A stretch of DNA of 64,000 bases from Prorocentrum cordatum (GCA_963575745.1 CAUYUJ010016160.1:160678-224677), one strand, 5' to 3'; shown: positions 50,880 through 59,459, counted from the first letter of the stretch. Notes: generated from the letters alone by a model not told the origin. Numbers and translations are program-made.

Positions 50880-51150
50880 CCCCCCCACACCAGCAATGGC
50901 TGGTCGGCGAGGTCAGCCCCACTGCCATCGAGAAGGCCGTTGCCAAAGCGGAGACCACTATCGCCGAGAAGAACACCACCGTGGAGAAGGACCCCGTCGA
51001 AGACCACGCCGAGAATGTCGAGGGGAGCCGCGGGGTGGGCAGCGAGGGAGGGAGGAGGGGGGTTCAGTCCAGGAGGAGAAGGAGGTGCTGGGGCGTGCCT
51101 GCATCGTCGTACGATCGACGAGTGAGCCGATGTTCCCCATGTGTTCGGGC
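50880..51150 (+). repeat. Partial third copy of the duplicated block
   Basis: Matches 46600-46870, including the conserved open block, and ends where satellite block 2 begins. Confidence 0.85.
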
Positions 51151-51194
51151 ATGCGCCTATATCTGCGCCCTTGCTCCTCCTCCTGGCGAGCACG

Positions 51195-51832
51195 CTGCGT
51201 CGGCCCCGAGGTATGTCGCAGCCCAGGGTCTCGGGGCCCGACCCTGGGGAACGGGTCCAGGCCTGCGGACCTCCCAGGAGGCACTTTTCAGGGGAGCAAT
51301 ATTTCGGGGATGGGTCGGGGCCCCGCTCTGGAGGACGCTTCTTCGGGCCGCGGGGCCCCCGACCTGGGGACCTCACAGCAAAAGTGCTTCTCGGGCGCCG
51401 ACGACGTGAGTGCTGCATTCTTCGCGGCCCCGGGGGGTCGGGGCCCAGCCCTCGAGGACGCTCTCGGGCACGGAGGCGTTCACGTGCCTCGGGCCCCGAC
51501 ATGTTTATATTGTGGTGTTTTTCGCGGCCCCAGGGGGCAGGGGCCCAGCCGCGGAGGACGTTCTCGGGCCTGAGGGCCTCCAACCGATTGTTCGGGCCCA
51601 GCACGCTGATGTTGGCGTGTGTTTCGCAGCAGCGGGGATCGGAGCCCAGCCCTGGAGGACGCTTTCGGCCTCGGGGACCACCACGACAAACTTCTGGGAG
51701 CCCGAGAAGTTCATTACAGTGCTTCCCGGATCCAGCCCCGATCTTGTAGGAGACTTTCGGGCCTGGAGGTCTCCAAAAATCTGGGGCTCAACACATTTGT
51801 TTAGGTGTTGCTCGCAGTCGCAGGTGTCAGGA
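51195..51832 (+). repeat. About 105-bp satellite, block 2
   Basis: Six units of the type seen at 48028-49165. Confidence 0.88.
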
Positions 51833-52042
51833 TAAAACATTGTTGATAATGTTATCTGCGTGCTTGAGTCGGCGTTCGGTTGATCACCGTGTTCGGCACG
51901 TGTTCGTGCAACTTGTGTTCGGCCAAGGCTTCCCCAAGTTGTGCAGCCAGTGCTAGGACGCGAAGCGTCATCAGCCGCTGGTCGCTGTGATGGGTGCTCG
52001 GCCGCGTTCGAGGGCGCAGGGGCCACGCTGACCCCCCCAGAG

Positions 52043-52265
52043 GAGCCTCGAGTACAAGGCCCTGGACGACTGGCGCACCGCGGCCTCGGGCCAGGCGCCG
52101 CGCGCGCGCGCGACCGCCGTGCGCGCCCCGCTCGCGCGCGGCCGCCTGGGGCGCCCTCGGAGCGGGGACGACGGCGACCACGACCGCGGGCGCTCCCAGA
52201 GCGCGTCCGAGCGCGCTCCCAGGCGCTCTCGAGCGCGGCCGCCGCGCGCTCCCGGGCGCTCCCAG
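52043..52265 (+). CDS. Strong exon, unknown Arg-rich protein
   Basis: A pyrimidine tract and AG|G acceptor (CCCCCCCAGAG) are followed by about 74 codons, of which roughly 95% end in G or C, and a CCCAG|GTGCTC donor at 52266. The peptide begins SLEYKALDDWRTAASGQAPR, then becomes Arg/Ser/Asp-rich (RSGDDGDHDRGRSQSASER), like a nucleic-acid-binding linker. Downstream the frame stays open to 53075 but crosses a GCTCCCAG minisatellite and a family B foldback, so it is not coding there. No named family. Confidence 0.55.
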
Positions 52266-52392
52266 GTGCTCCCAGGTGCCCTCGGGTGCTCCCCGGCGCT
52301 CCCGAGCGTTGCAGGCGCTCCCAGGCGCCCCGGAGCGCTCCCAGGCGCACCCCGGGCGCCGCCGCAGCGGCCAGGACGACGACGACGGGGAG

Positions 52393-52488
52393 CTCTGCGC
52401 GGATTTCTCTCGGATCAGCGCTGGGCACCCCTGGCGCGCTCCGCGCGCCAGGGAGGGGGTTCCAGATCCAGGAAAGCCGCGCGGAGCG
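52393..52488 (+). repeat. Family B GC-rich foldback, copy B6
   Basis: CTGCGCGGATTTCTCTCGG and AGATCCAGGAAAGCCGCGCG are inverted; the centre is CTGGCGCGCTCCGCGCGCCAG. Confidence 0.75.
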
Positions 52489-52812
52489 CCGAAAGTTTTT
52501 CTGCTTACGCATGTTGTTATTCCTCTATCTGGCGCCTGGCTTGCTTCACATCTGGCGTTTCTGCTCGGTTTCGGCTCCTGCGGCCCGCGCTGGTCCATTG
52601 GCGTGAGGAATGCCACAATGAGTTGGGTTCCAGGGCTCGGGTTGAGATGGGGGCATGTTGTATCCTGTGTCGGACGTCGGATCTCAGGAAGGACCACGAC
52701 CGTCAAAGCGACGACGACGTCGACCCCGTCGTGCAAAAGTCGCGACGGACAGCGTTTGACAGTTCGGCCCGCAGGCGGTCAACAAAAACGACTCAGCATG
52801 GAAAGCCCGCCC
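52489..52812. other. Stretch without a certain gene
   Basis: Open plus frame continuing from upstream; no bias and no motif. Confidence 0.4.
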
Positions 52813-53115
52813 TCAGGAAGACTTGCGGGGGCCAAGTTGCGAATACCACCATGACTTCGAGACGACGGCGAGGATCACCACGAGAACGGCCCCCCAGATC
52901 TGGGCGTCGGCAGCCAGATAGTGACGGCCCGTGTGTCGACGTGTTTTGCGTGTGGACCCCTGGAGGGCGTCTCTCGCGCCCCCCGCCACCCCCCAGGATG
53001 ACAACTCTGCCCTGGGGAAGGCTGGTGGCGCGCACAGGGGGATGGCGTGAGGCTCTGCGAGGTCTGCGAGGGTGAAGTGCCCTCTAAGCAGGGCAGAAGC
53101 CCTCCCTGCATCCAA
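52813..53115 (-). CDS. Possible small membrane-anchored protein
   Basis: A complete 100-codon minus ORF runs from an ATG at 53115 to a TGA at 52813. Its first part (RGHFTLADLAEPHAIPLCAP) is soluble-looking with about 78% G/C-ending codons. Near the C terminus IWGAVLVVILAVVSKSWWY forms one membrane span followed by a short polar tail, as in tail-anchored proteins. It may be a last exon, since the frame is open slightly upstream. The plus strand is also open here but gives an Arg-rich peptide without structure. No family is recognised. Confidence 0.42.
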   Translation of the reverse strand: MDAGRASALLRGHFTLADLAEPHAIPLCAPPAFPRAELSSWGVAGGARDALQGSTRKTRRHTGRHYLAADAQIWGAVLVVILAVVSKSWWYSQLGPRKSS

Positions 53116-53312
53116 GAAGCCTTACGGTCGGACCTATGTATAGGATCGAGGCCGGTTCGGGGAGGGGCTCATTACCCCGATGATCTTCCTGCTTGTTGGA
53201 TGGTCTTGTGCATCCTGGGGGAGGGTACCCTCGACTGCTCTTCAGTCTGGCCGGCGGAGGGTCCCATGGTCTTGACGGATGTTTTTCTCTCCTGGGTTCA
53301 GCCGCATCAAAG
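53116..53312. other. Unique stretch, no gene seen
   Basis: No supported feature. Confidence 0.4.
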
Positions 53313-53587
53313 ACCCCCGGGCTTAGTGGGCCCTGGAAACGACAGGGCCGTTTTTGTTACCGACTCCGTTTTGCCGTTTTTTCCCTGTTCCGACGCCGTT
53401 TTTTTACCGGTTCCGTCGCCGTTTTTTGACCGGTCCCGGCCCCGGTTCCGATCCTGGCTGGAGCCGTTTTTTTGTCGTTTCCGGTCGCCGTTTTTTTGCT
53501 GTTCCCATTTTCGAGGGACATGTTTGTTTTTTGAAACGGTGAAAAAACGGCCCTGCCGTTTCCGGGGCCCACAAAGCCCCCGGGCCC
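53313..53587. mobile_element. Foldback element J with GCCGTTTTTT repeats
   Basis: Arms of about 42 bp (CCCCCGGGCTTAGTGGGCCC and onward to GGGCCGTTTTT) are inverted at the two ends. The core holds about eight GCCGTTTTTT/CCGGTTCCG units. Confidence 0.82.
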
Positions 53588-53722
53588 TACGGCGGGAGGG
53601 CCCCGGCCTCGCAAGAAGCCCCCCCCCCCCCGCAGTCTTGGAGGGTCGCCCCCCCGTCGCGACGACCCCTCGAGCGCGCCAGCAGTCGACCTGGGGGCAA
53701 CGTTATGTAGGCGTTGTAGGGC

Positions 53723-53853
53723 TTGGCATCGCTCGGACGTGTGCATTTTTCTTTCGGCGAGGGCCATCGAGGAGCATCCTTCATCACTTGGCGAGAAAAC
53801 CACGCACGAAACCGAACAAAAAGCACAGGGAATGGACGTCCGAGCGCTGGCCA
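53723..53853. mobile_element. Family F MITE, copy 2
   Basis: Same ends and interior as 29482-29611; the right end is slightly altered (GACGTCCGAGCGCTGGCCA). Confidence 0.8.
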
Positions 53854-54059
53854 GGGGGGGGGGGACTGGCCCGGGAGGGAGGCATCGCCCCCCAATAGCC
53901 CACTCTCATCGCCGATCGGGCCGCGGTGGGCCACCCTTCCCAAGGAACGGGGGGGGGTCGTTACCGCGGGGGCCCCTCGCCGACCGCGTCAGCTCGGGGG
54001 CCCCCTCCCGGCACCCCGGTTGCCCCCGCGTTGAGGACTCTGTTCGGGGAAACGTGAGA
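53854..54059. other. GC-rich stretch, no gene seen
   Basis: No supported feature. Confidence 0.4.
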
Positions 54060-54220
54060 CTCGGGTGAGCCAGAACTCGGGTTTGCCGACGTTTTTTGAC
54101 GAGCGCGTCCGATGTTTGCAGCGGGAGCTCGCGCCAGATTCCAGACCGGTTCTCGTCATTTTTACCATGGCCCCCGTCAGGCCAACCCGAGAGCCCCCGT
54201 ACCCGAGACTTACGTCTCCC
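54060..54220 (+). repeat. Repeat O, copy 2
   Basis: Partner of 33540-33730; directly abuts repeat N copy 2. Confidence 0.6.
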
Positions 54221-54225
54221 TGATC

Positions 54226-54372
54226 ATGGCGTGGGCCATGATATTTCTCCAGATTTCATGGCGCCTCTTCTTATTTCATTACGCTCCTGGCCCCCCCGCT
54301 GGGCCGCGCACATGCCGCCGTTCATGATTTGCACCCCCCCCTATTGGACACCCCCCTCTTAGCCGCTCCCGA
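54226..54372 (+). repeat. Repeat N, copy 2
   Basis: Partner of 31965-32112. Confidence 0.85.
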
Positions 54373-54465
54373 TGTGCGTCTGCAGGATGTCGGTGGCGTG
54401 TGGTAGGAAAAAGCGATGGTCCCCGCACGGATGGACCCCCGCCAGCTTCCGCCCGCGCGGCGCAG

Positions 54466-54615
54466 GTGGACGGGGTCGTCTCCCAGGAGAGGGACCAGCT
54501 GGACCCGGCCGCCACCGAGGGCCTCCGCGCGGCCGAGAAGCCTCGCCCTCAGCACGCCGTGGGCGTGTGGAGCCCAGGCCTCTTCGAAGCAGGGGACCCA
54601 GACCCCCTCGAGTAG
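54466..54615 (+). CDS. Strong exon ending at a family A repeat
   Basis: After an AG|G acceptor (GCGGCGCAG at 54465), 49 codons, mostly G/C-ending, read VDGVVSQERDQLDPAATEGL and VGVWSPGLFEAGDPDPLE, then a TAG at 54613-54615. The TAG is also the first base or bases of the family A repeat A8, so either the protein ends here or the repeat is an intron and the stop is intronic. The residue mix is normal and acidic. The ORF opens at 54400. No family is recognised. Confidence 0.5.
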   Translation: MDGVVSQERDQLDPAATEGLRAAEKPRPQHAVGVWSPGLFEAGDPDPLE

Positions 54616-54782
54616 TGAAAAAATCACGACGGGAGGTTTTTCGTCATTTTCAGTCTCTGGGGGTCCTTGCCGGGCCTCGGGACCGTCAAAAAACGACTCA
54701 GGATGAAAAGCCGGTCCCAAGGAAGGGGTCGAAACCTCTGGGGGTCGACGTCATGAAAAAATCATGACGTCGGGGGTCTGGG
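54615..54782 (-). repeat. Family A, copy A8
   Basis: The cleanest copy. Plus strand begins GTGAAAAAATCACGACGGG and ends with the stem-loop CGACGTCATGA, five A bases, TCATGACGTCG. It lies antisense to the upstream exon. Confidence 0.88.
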
Positions 54783-54929
54783 GACAGCTCCCATGCGGAG
54801 GTCTTCCCCCGATTGAGGTCTCTGGAGGCTCCCGTCGGGCTCCAGGCCAGTCCAAGACGATGCAGTGAGCATGTGGTGCGTAAAGCTGGCCTTGGGGAAA
54901 GGGTCGGGATCGGACGGGGCTAGGACGAG

Positions 54930-55276
54930 GACAAATTCGTCCAGAGCGTTAGGGAACGCTATCAGAGCGTTCCAGAAAGCTCTGAGAAGGCCGCGGCGCT
55001 CGAGACATCCTCCGATTCATCCTCACCCGATAGTATCCTCGTCCTGGCTTCGTTTCACTGGACGTTCAAGGATCCCGTATTGATCAAATCGAGGCATCGG
55101 ATGTCTGGGAGCATATCTACGTTTACGGGCTTCCTCGTTCCTATGATGCAGATCGGCTTTGCGCGGATGCCCCGAGCCGCGCGAACGTCGCCCATGGAAT
55201 CGCTGATCCGTATGATCGTGCCTCGGAGTCCGGACCGCGAGGGCATGGCGGATATGGATATGTTCGTCGCTCGTGA
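54930..55276 (+). pseudogene. Possible decayed gene with an RRM-like motif
   Basis: Two overlapping plus frames look coding. The first (54930-55085) reads EDKFVQSVRERYQSVPESSE and LVLASFHWTFKDP. The second (55034-55276) reads EHIYVYGLPRSYDADRL and, 38 residues after that start of the strand, GYGYVR, resembling the RNP2 and RNP1 motifs of an RNA-recognition domain. A one-base shift near 55080 would connect them, so I label it a possible pseudogene. A 143-codon minus ORF covers 55055-55486 and is also protein-like, so strand is not settled. Confidence 0.3.
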
Positions 55277-55499
55277 TGACGGCCTTCTCCTCTCGAGATT
55301 TCGGGCGGATAGATTTCTCGGACGGTCTTTTCTGCTCAATCCCAGCATCGTTCTTTCGTGTCCCGGGGCCTGCTGGCGCAGTCGTTTCTTGGCCCTCTGG
55401 AGATCAGACATTGATCCCGAACGGAAGTTGCCCCCGGGAAGCGGCGTCGGGACTTTGACCTGGGGCCGCGGATCGAAAAGCATCACGTCGTCGGACGTC
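55277..55499. other. Stretch with open frames on both strands
   Basis: Continuation of the preceding region; no motif. Confidence 0.35.
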
Positions 55500-55790
55500 T
55501 GGGTGTCCTTTGCTCTGCCTCCGCTCTTCCCATCTCTTCTGCACTCCGGCTCCTCTCCTCATCCTCCGCACCCCACTCCTCTCTCATCTTCCCCTCTGCG
55601 CTCCACTCCCCTCTTCTCCTCCGCGATCCACTCCTCTCTCATCTTCCCCTCTGCGTTCCACTCCATTCCTCTCCCCTGCACTCCTCTCCTTCGCACCCCA
55701 CTCCTCTCCTCTCATCTCAGCTCCACTGCACTCCCCCGTGCGCCACCCCACTCCTCTTCCCTGCGTTACACTACACTCTTTTATTTCTCC
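55500..55790 (+). repeat. CTCCACTCCTCTC pyrimidine minisatellite
   Basis: Degenerate 15-25-bp units of CACTCCTCTC. Ends in a CACTGCAG acceptor-like site at 55803. Confidence 0.8.
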
Positions 55791-55842
55791 CTGCCCCACT
55801 GCAGAACATACATGAAAAATTACCCTGCGACGCACCCAACCC

Positions 55843-56040
55843 GTGCGCATCAATTGTCAAGAGGAAGTTGCCCAATTTTGCAAGGGCAGCGACAGTGCAG
55901 GCGCCGTCGTTTGTTGGGCAAGCTACATGTGCACGACAGCGTGCCGACCTGGGAAACTGATTTTGCAAATTGGCGATAGCGACGCCTTAGCCCAGATCCT
56001 GGATGGCTACAGGATGGCCTTGGCGTGCGATGGACGACCG
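55843..56040 (+). CDS. Possible coding fragment with cysteines
   Basis: Downstream of a pyrimidine tract and CACTGCAG, a frame reads NCQEEVAQFCKGSDSAGAVV, then CWASYMCTTACRPG and ALAQILDGYRMALACDG, before entering a tandem repeat. Cys are frequent. The antisense frame is also open with a normal mix, so strand is uncertain. GC is about 53%. Confidence 0.28.
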
Positions 56041-56185
56041 CGGCGCAGAATCAAAGTAGCATCTGCGGGCCCGAACGGCGACCGCCTCGCAAGACGGAGG
56101 TTACCGAAATATAAAGGCGGGTCCGAAGGACGACCGCTGCGCAGAGTCGGGATGGTATCGCCGGGCCCGAAGGGCGACCGCGTGG
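56041..56185 (+). repeat. GGGCCCGAAGGCGACCGC repeat, two units
   Basis: GCGCAGA.TC, GGGCCCGAA.GGCGACCGC occur twice about 110 bp apart. Confidence 0.7.
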
Positions 56186-56665
56186 CCCCCCAGGGACGGC
56201 GAGGTCCCGCTCTGATCTGCGCAGCACCGCACTACGTTGCCGCACCCCTCCCCCAAGCAGCCCTCGAGAGTGGCGGCAGTTTCGCAGCTTGCAGCCCCCC
56301 AGAGATGGCGAGGTCTCGCTCTGATATGCGTAGCAGCGCACGAAGCTCCCCCCCTCCAGCAGCCCTCGAGAGTGGCGACAGTTTCGCAGTCCGTAGCCCC
56401 TCAGAGATGGCGAGGTCCCGCTCTGATCTGCACCGCACTTAGATGCCCCCCCTCAGCAGCCCTCGAAAGTGGCGACAGTATCGCAGTCCGCAGCCCCCCG
56501 GAGATGGCGAGGTCCCACTCTGACCTGCGTAGCACCGCACTGCGCTGGACCTTCCAGCAACCTTCGAGGGTGGCGACAGTTTCGCAGTTCGCAGCCCCCC
56601 AGAGATGGCGAGGTCCCGCTCTGATCTGCGTAGCACCGCATTGAGCTGCCCCCCGCCCAGGGCTT
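56186..56665 (+). repeat. About 100-bp tandem array, five copies
   Basis: Units begin near 56186, 56295, 56397, 56494 and 56595 with GATGGCGAGGTCCCGCTCTG and contain GTGGCGACAGTTTCGCAG. Confidence 0.9.
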
Positions 56666-56937
56666 GGCGTGGTAATCTAGGACGGCGAGGTAGGAGGCAG
56701 GCTGGCAGGCAGGTACAAGCCGGGAAAGAGGAGAGGAGGGAGGAGAGGAAGAGGGAAGCGGGAGGCAGGAGGAGGAAGGAGGAGAGGCGACCACAGTGTT
56801 CAAATTCAAGACGAGAACCCCACGCAGGAGGGCTGGGGGGAAAAAACAACAAAAACACAACATGGGTACACGCATACATGTTCCACTTCGTATATTTGTA
56901 TAACATGGAGCCCTCCAGAAAATCGGCCCTTGCCCAG
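56666..56937. other. Purine-rich stretch, no gene seen
   Basis: GGAGAGGAGGG block at 56725-56790; no supported feature. Confidence 0.45.
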
Positions 56938-57079
56938 ATCCCTGGCCCCACCCGGGTGCACTGGAATCCCCGGGCCTTCGGGCCTGCTAGGGTCGCCCCT
57001 GCCGGCCCCATAGCCGTAGACTCCCAGCGGCCACGCGGGCGGCCACATTGGCCCCGCGAGAGCCCCAAGTGGCGCGCCA

Positions 57080-57337
57080 CCCTGACTCCAGATCCGCCCT
57101 ACTTTGGCTTTTTTCCAAATTAAGATTACATCGGAAATCCATATATAAGGAGCCGAAAAAGTAGGGCGGAAATTTCTGCACCCAACATAAAATAGGGCGA
57201 AAATCAACAGAAGTAGGGCGGAAACAACAACAGAAAAGTAGGGCGGAAATTGGCATCAGCGGGGCTTGAAACGTAAGGCGGAAATTCCAAGCCCTACTTA
57301 CGAATTTCCCCAAAGTAGGGCGGATCCGGAGTCAGGG
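57080..57337. mobile_element. Family G MITE with internal iterons, copy 1
   Basis: 28-bp inverted ends CCCTGACTCCAGATCCGCCC then TACTTTGG. The interior carries about five AGTAGGGCGGAAATT iterons in one direction, so the terminal sequence is repeated inside the element, as in transposase-binding arrays. A TATATAAGG stretch lies at 57151. Non-coding. Confidence 0.85.
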
Positions 57338-57479
57338 ATCCCTGGTCCAATCCGGGTGTACTGGAATCCCCAGGCCTTCGGGCCTGCTGGTCGCCCCTGC
57401 CGGCCCTATAGCCATAGGCTCACAGCGGCCACGCGGGCGGCCACATTGGCCCCGCGAGAGCTCCAAGGGGCGCGCCAAA

Positions 57480-57727
57480 CCCTGACTCCGGATCCGCCCT
57501 ACTTTGGCTTTGTTTCCAACTTAAAATTGCGTCCGAAATCCACCTAGAAGAGGCCGAACTAGTAGGGCGGAAATTGCTGCACCCAACATAAAATAGGGCG
57601 GAAATCCACAGAAACAGCTACAGAAAAGTAGGGCGGAAATTGGCATCAGCGGGGCTTGAAAAGTAAGGCGGAAATTCCAAGTTCCACTTACGAATTTCCC
57701 CAAAGTAGGGCGGATCCAGAGTCAGGG
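57480..57727. mobile_element. Family G MITE with internal iterons, copy 2
   Basis: Same structure as copy 1 with few changes, including conserved iterons. Confidence 0.85.
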
Positions 57728-57914
57728 ATGGCCCCGCGAGAGCTCCAAGTGGCGCGCCAAGCCCCAAACCAGCCGGAAGACGACCCACAAAATACCCACA
57801 CGCGGGCCATTCCAAATGCCGAAAAACATTGATTCGTTCCATTGTGTTTAGTCGATTTTGGGGGGAGGCGCGATTCTTCGGTCTTCGCGACGTCCGAGGC
57901 CCCTCGAGAGGTAC

Positions 57915-58055
57915 CGAAAAGCGATCCCAAACGGCTCAAAAGCTTTTGCAAACAGCCCAAAGAAGCCCCAAAACATCCCAAAGAAGCCCCAAATAGCTCA
58001 AAGAGAGTCCCATGACAGCCCAAGATGGCCGCAAGACGCTCCCCGAAGCTCTCCA
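57915..58055 (-). repeat. CTTGGGG-type minisatellite
   Basis: CCCAAAGAAGCCCCAAA units. Confidence 0.75.
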
Positions 58056-58503
58056 AATCGTGGCCCGGTTTTTGAGGGGCTGCGCTTCGCATAAGGGTGG
58101 CCCGAGGAAGCTCCCAGAGGTCCCCAAAGGGCGCCCAGGAGGCCACGAAATGGAGCGGGGCACCATTCGGACCTAGCCACGGGAGTTTTCGGTGGAGCTC
58201 CCTGATGCGGGGCCACCAACGTATGTGAACCCAGCCACTTTCCCGGATAGCTCCTTGGAGAGCTGCAGGGTTGTAGAATTAGAAGCCAGCACCGCAGAGT
58301 AGCCCCAGAGCTCGTTCCGGCTTCCGTGAAGAATCCCCGCTGGGGCTGGCCGATAGTTGCAGCGTGTCCCAGCTGGGCTTGTCTAAGCGTTTTCCAATAC
58401 GTCTGCCTGGAAGCTTTCCAGAAGCTCCTTCGAACGCTCCTTCCAGGTGCTTCCAGAGCTGCTCCGAGAAACCTCTGGACGGCCTCCTGGTGCTCCGCTA
58501 TCC
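58056..58503. other. Stretch with open frames on both strands
   Basis: The minus frame through 58290-58600 is long and helical (EHQEAVQRFLGAALEAPG), but plus frames are open too; third-position bias is weak in all. Confidence 0.35.
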
Positions 58504-59183
58504 GGGTTTGGGACTTCACTTCCGTGGACCTTCGCCCGTGTCTCCCAAGATCGCTGTCTTCGTGCGCAGCCAGAAACGCCTGCAGTTCTTCGTCCTCGCG
58601 CCAACAGCAGCTCGCCCCAGGCAGGAGGAGGAGGAGGAGGAGGAGGAGGAGGAGGAGGAGGAGCAGGAGGAGGAGGAGGAGGAGGAGGAGGAGGAGGAGG
58701 AGGAGGAGGAGGAATTCCAGATCGCCTTCGGGGCCGCGCGGCGCGAGCGGCGCGCGCGGCGCGAGCGGCGCAAGGTCAGGAGGCCTGGGTCGGCTTGGCC
58801 TGGGTCGGCTTGGTCCTCGGGCCTCTCGGGGCCGTACGCGCGGAGCTGGCCCGCTCGCCCCGTTCTGCAGCCCCTCGGCAGCTCCCCTTCGCGACGCATG
58901 CTCACCCTCGCGCCATGTCGCGCCCTCGGGCCGACCCCGTGCAGGAAAGGGCCCCGCCGCCCTGGCCTGGCCTGCGACGCGCGCCGCGCGCTCCTCGGCG
59001 CCCCCCCGCGGATGGCCCGAGGGGCGGCCCAGACAAGGAGCCAGAACGGCTCTGGAGGGTCTGCGCTGACCGCCAAGGTACGCCCAGATGCTGAAGGGCC
59101 TCGGCAACGGCTTCGACACCTTCAGGGGCGCCCTCGCCGACTTCCGCGCCGCCAACCGGGGGCTGCAGGGCCGCCAGAACCAG
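58504..59183 (+). CDS. Two-exon gene fragment with a poly-Glu tract and GA-AG intron
   Basis: Exon 1 (about 58504-58779) reads PKIAVFVRSQKRLQFFVLAP, then about 30 Glu from a GAG tract, then FQIAFGAARRERRARRERRK; codons after the tract are all G/C-ending. Exon 2 (59078-59183) reads RYAQMLKGLGNGFDTFRGAL and DFRAANRGLQG, 34 of 34 codons G/C-ending. A GA donor at 58780 (GGTCAG|GAGGCC) and an AG|G acceptor at 59077 join them in phase, and another GA donor (CAG|GAAACC) follows exon 2. GA-AG introns are known in dinoflagellates. Exon 2 has a paralogue at 8121. The protein is not identified; the antisense frame of both exons is also open. Confidence 0.5.
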
Positions 59184-59459
59184 GAAACCCACGCCCCCCT
59201 CCCTCCTGCTCGACTGCCTGCGCGCTCTCATTGCCGCTTCCTCTTCCGTCTCCCGTGCACGTAGCGCCGTCGGCAAGCACTTGTTTGCGGTTTACCTGTC
59301 CCCAAGGGTCCTCCGACGAAGGGCTGATTTTTCATCCTGAGTTGCTGTTAGACGGTCTTGTGTGTTTTTCGATGGTCGCGTGGTCAGGACACGGCCTCCC
59401 ATGGAGACGCCGCGGGCGGCCGAGAGGGGGGGGATGACTGCGTGCATTGATCCCATATC
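59184..59459. other. Stretch with a possible family A remnant
   Basis: TTTTTCATCCTGAGTTGC then AGACGGTC at 59327-59355 resembles the middle of family A. No gene. Confidence 0.4.

Larger units (their letters stand above)
56938..57727 (+). repeat. About 397-bp tandem duplication containing family G
   Basis: Two units (from 56938 and 57337), about 92% identical, each with a GCCTTCGGGCCTGCTGG block followed by a family G element. The GGCCCCGCGAGAGC..GGCGCGCCA flank occurs a third time at 57730. Confidence 0.85.

Noticed and set aside
43846-51080. Conserved gene family in three tandem copies (TAIEKAV block)
   Set aside because: Differences between copies are almost all amino-acid-changing, so protein-level conservation is not shown; kept only as a duplicated block.
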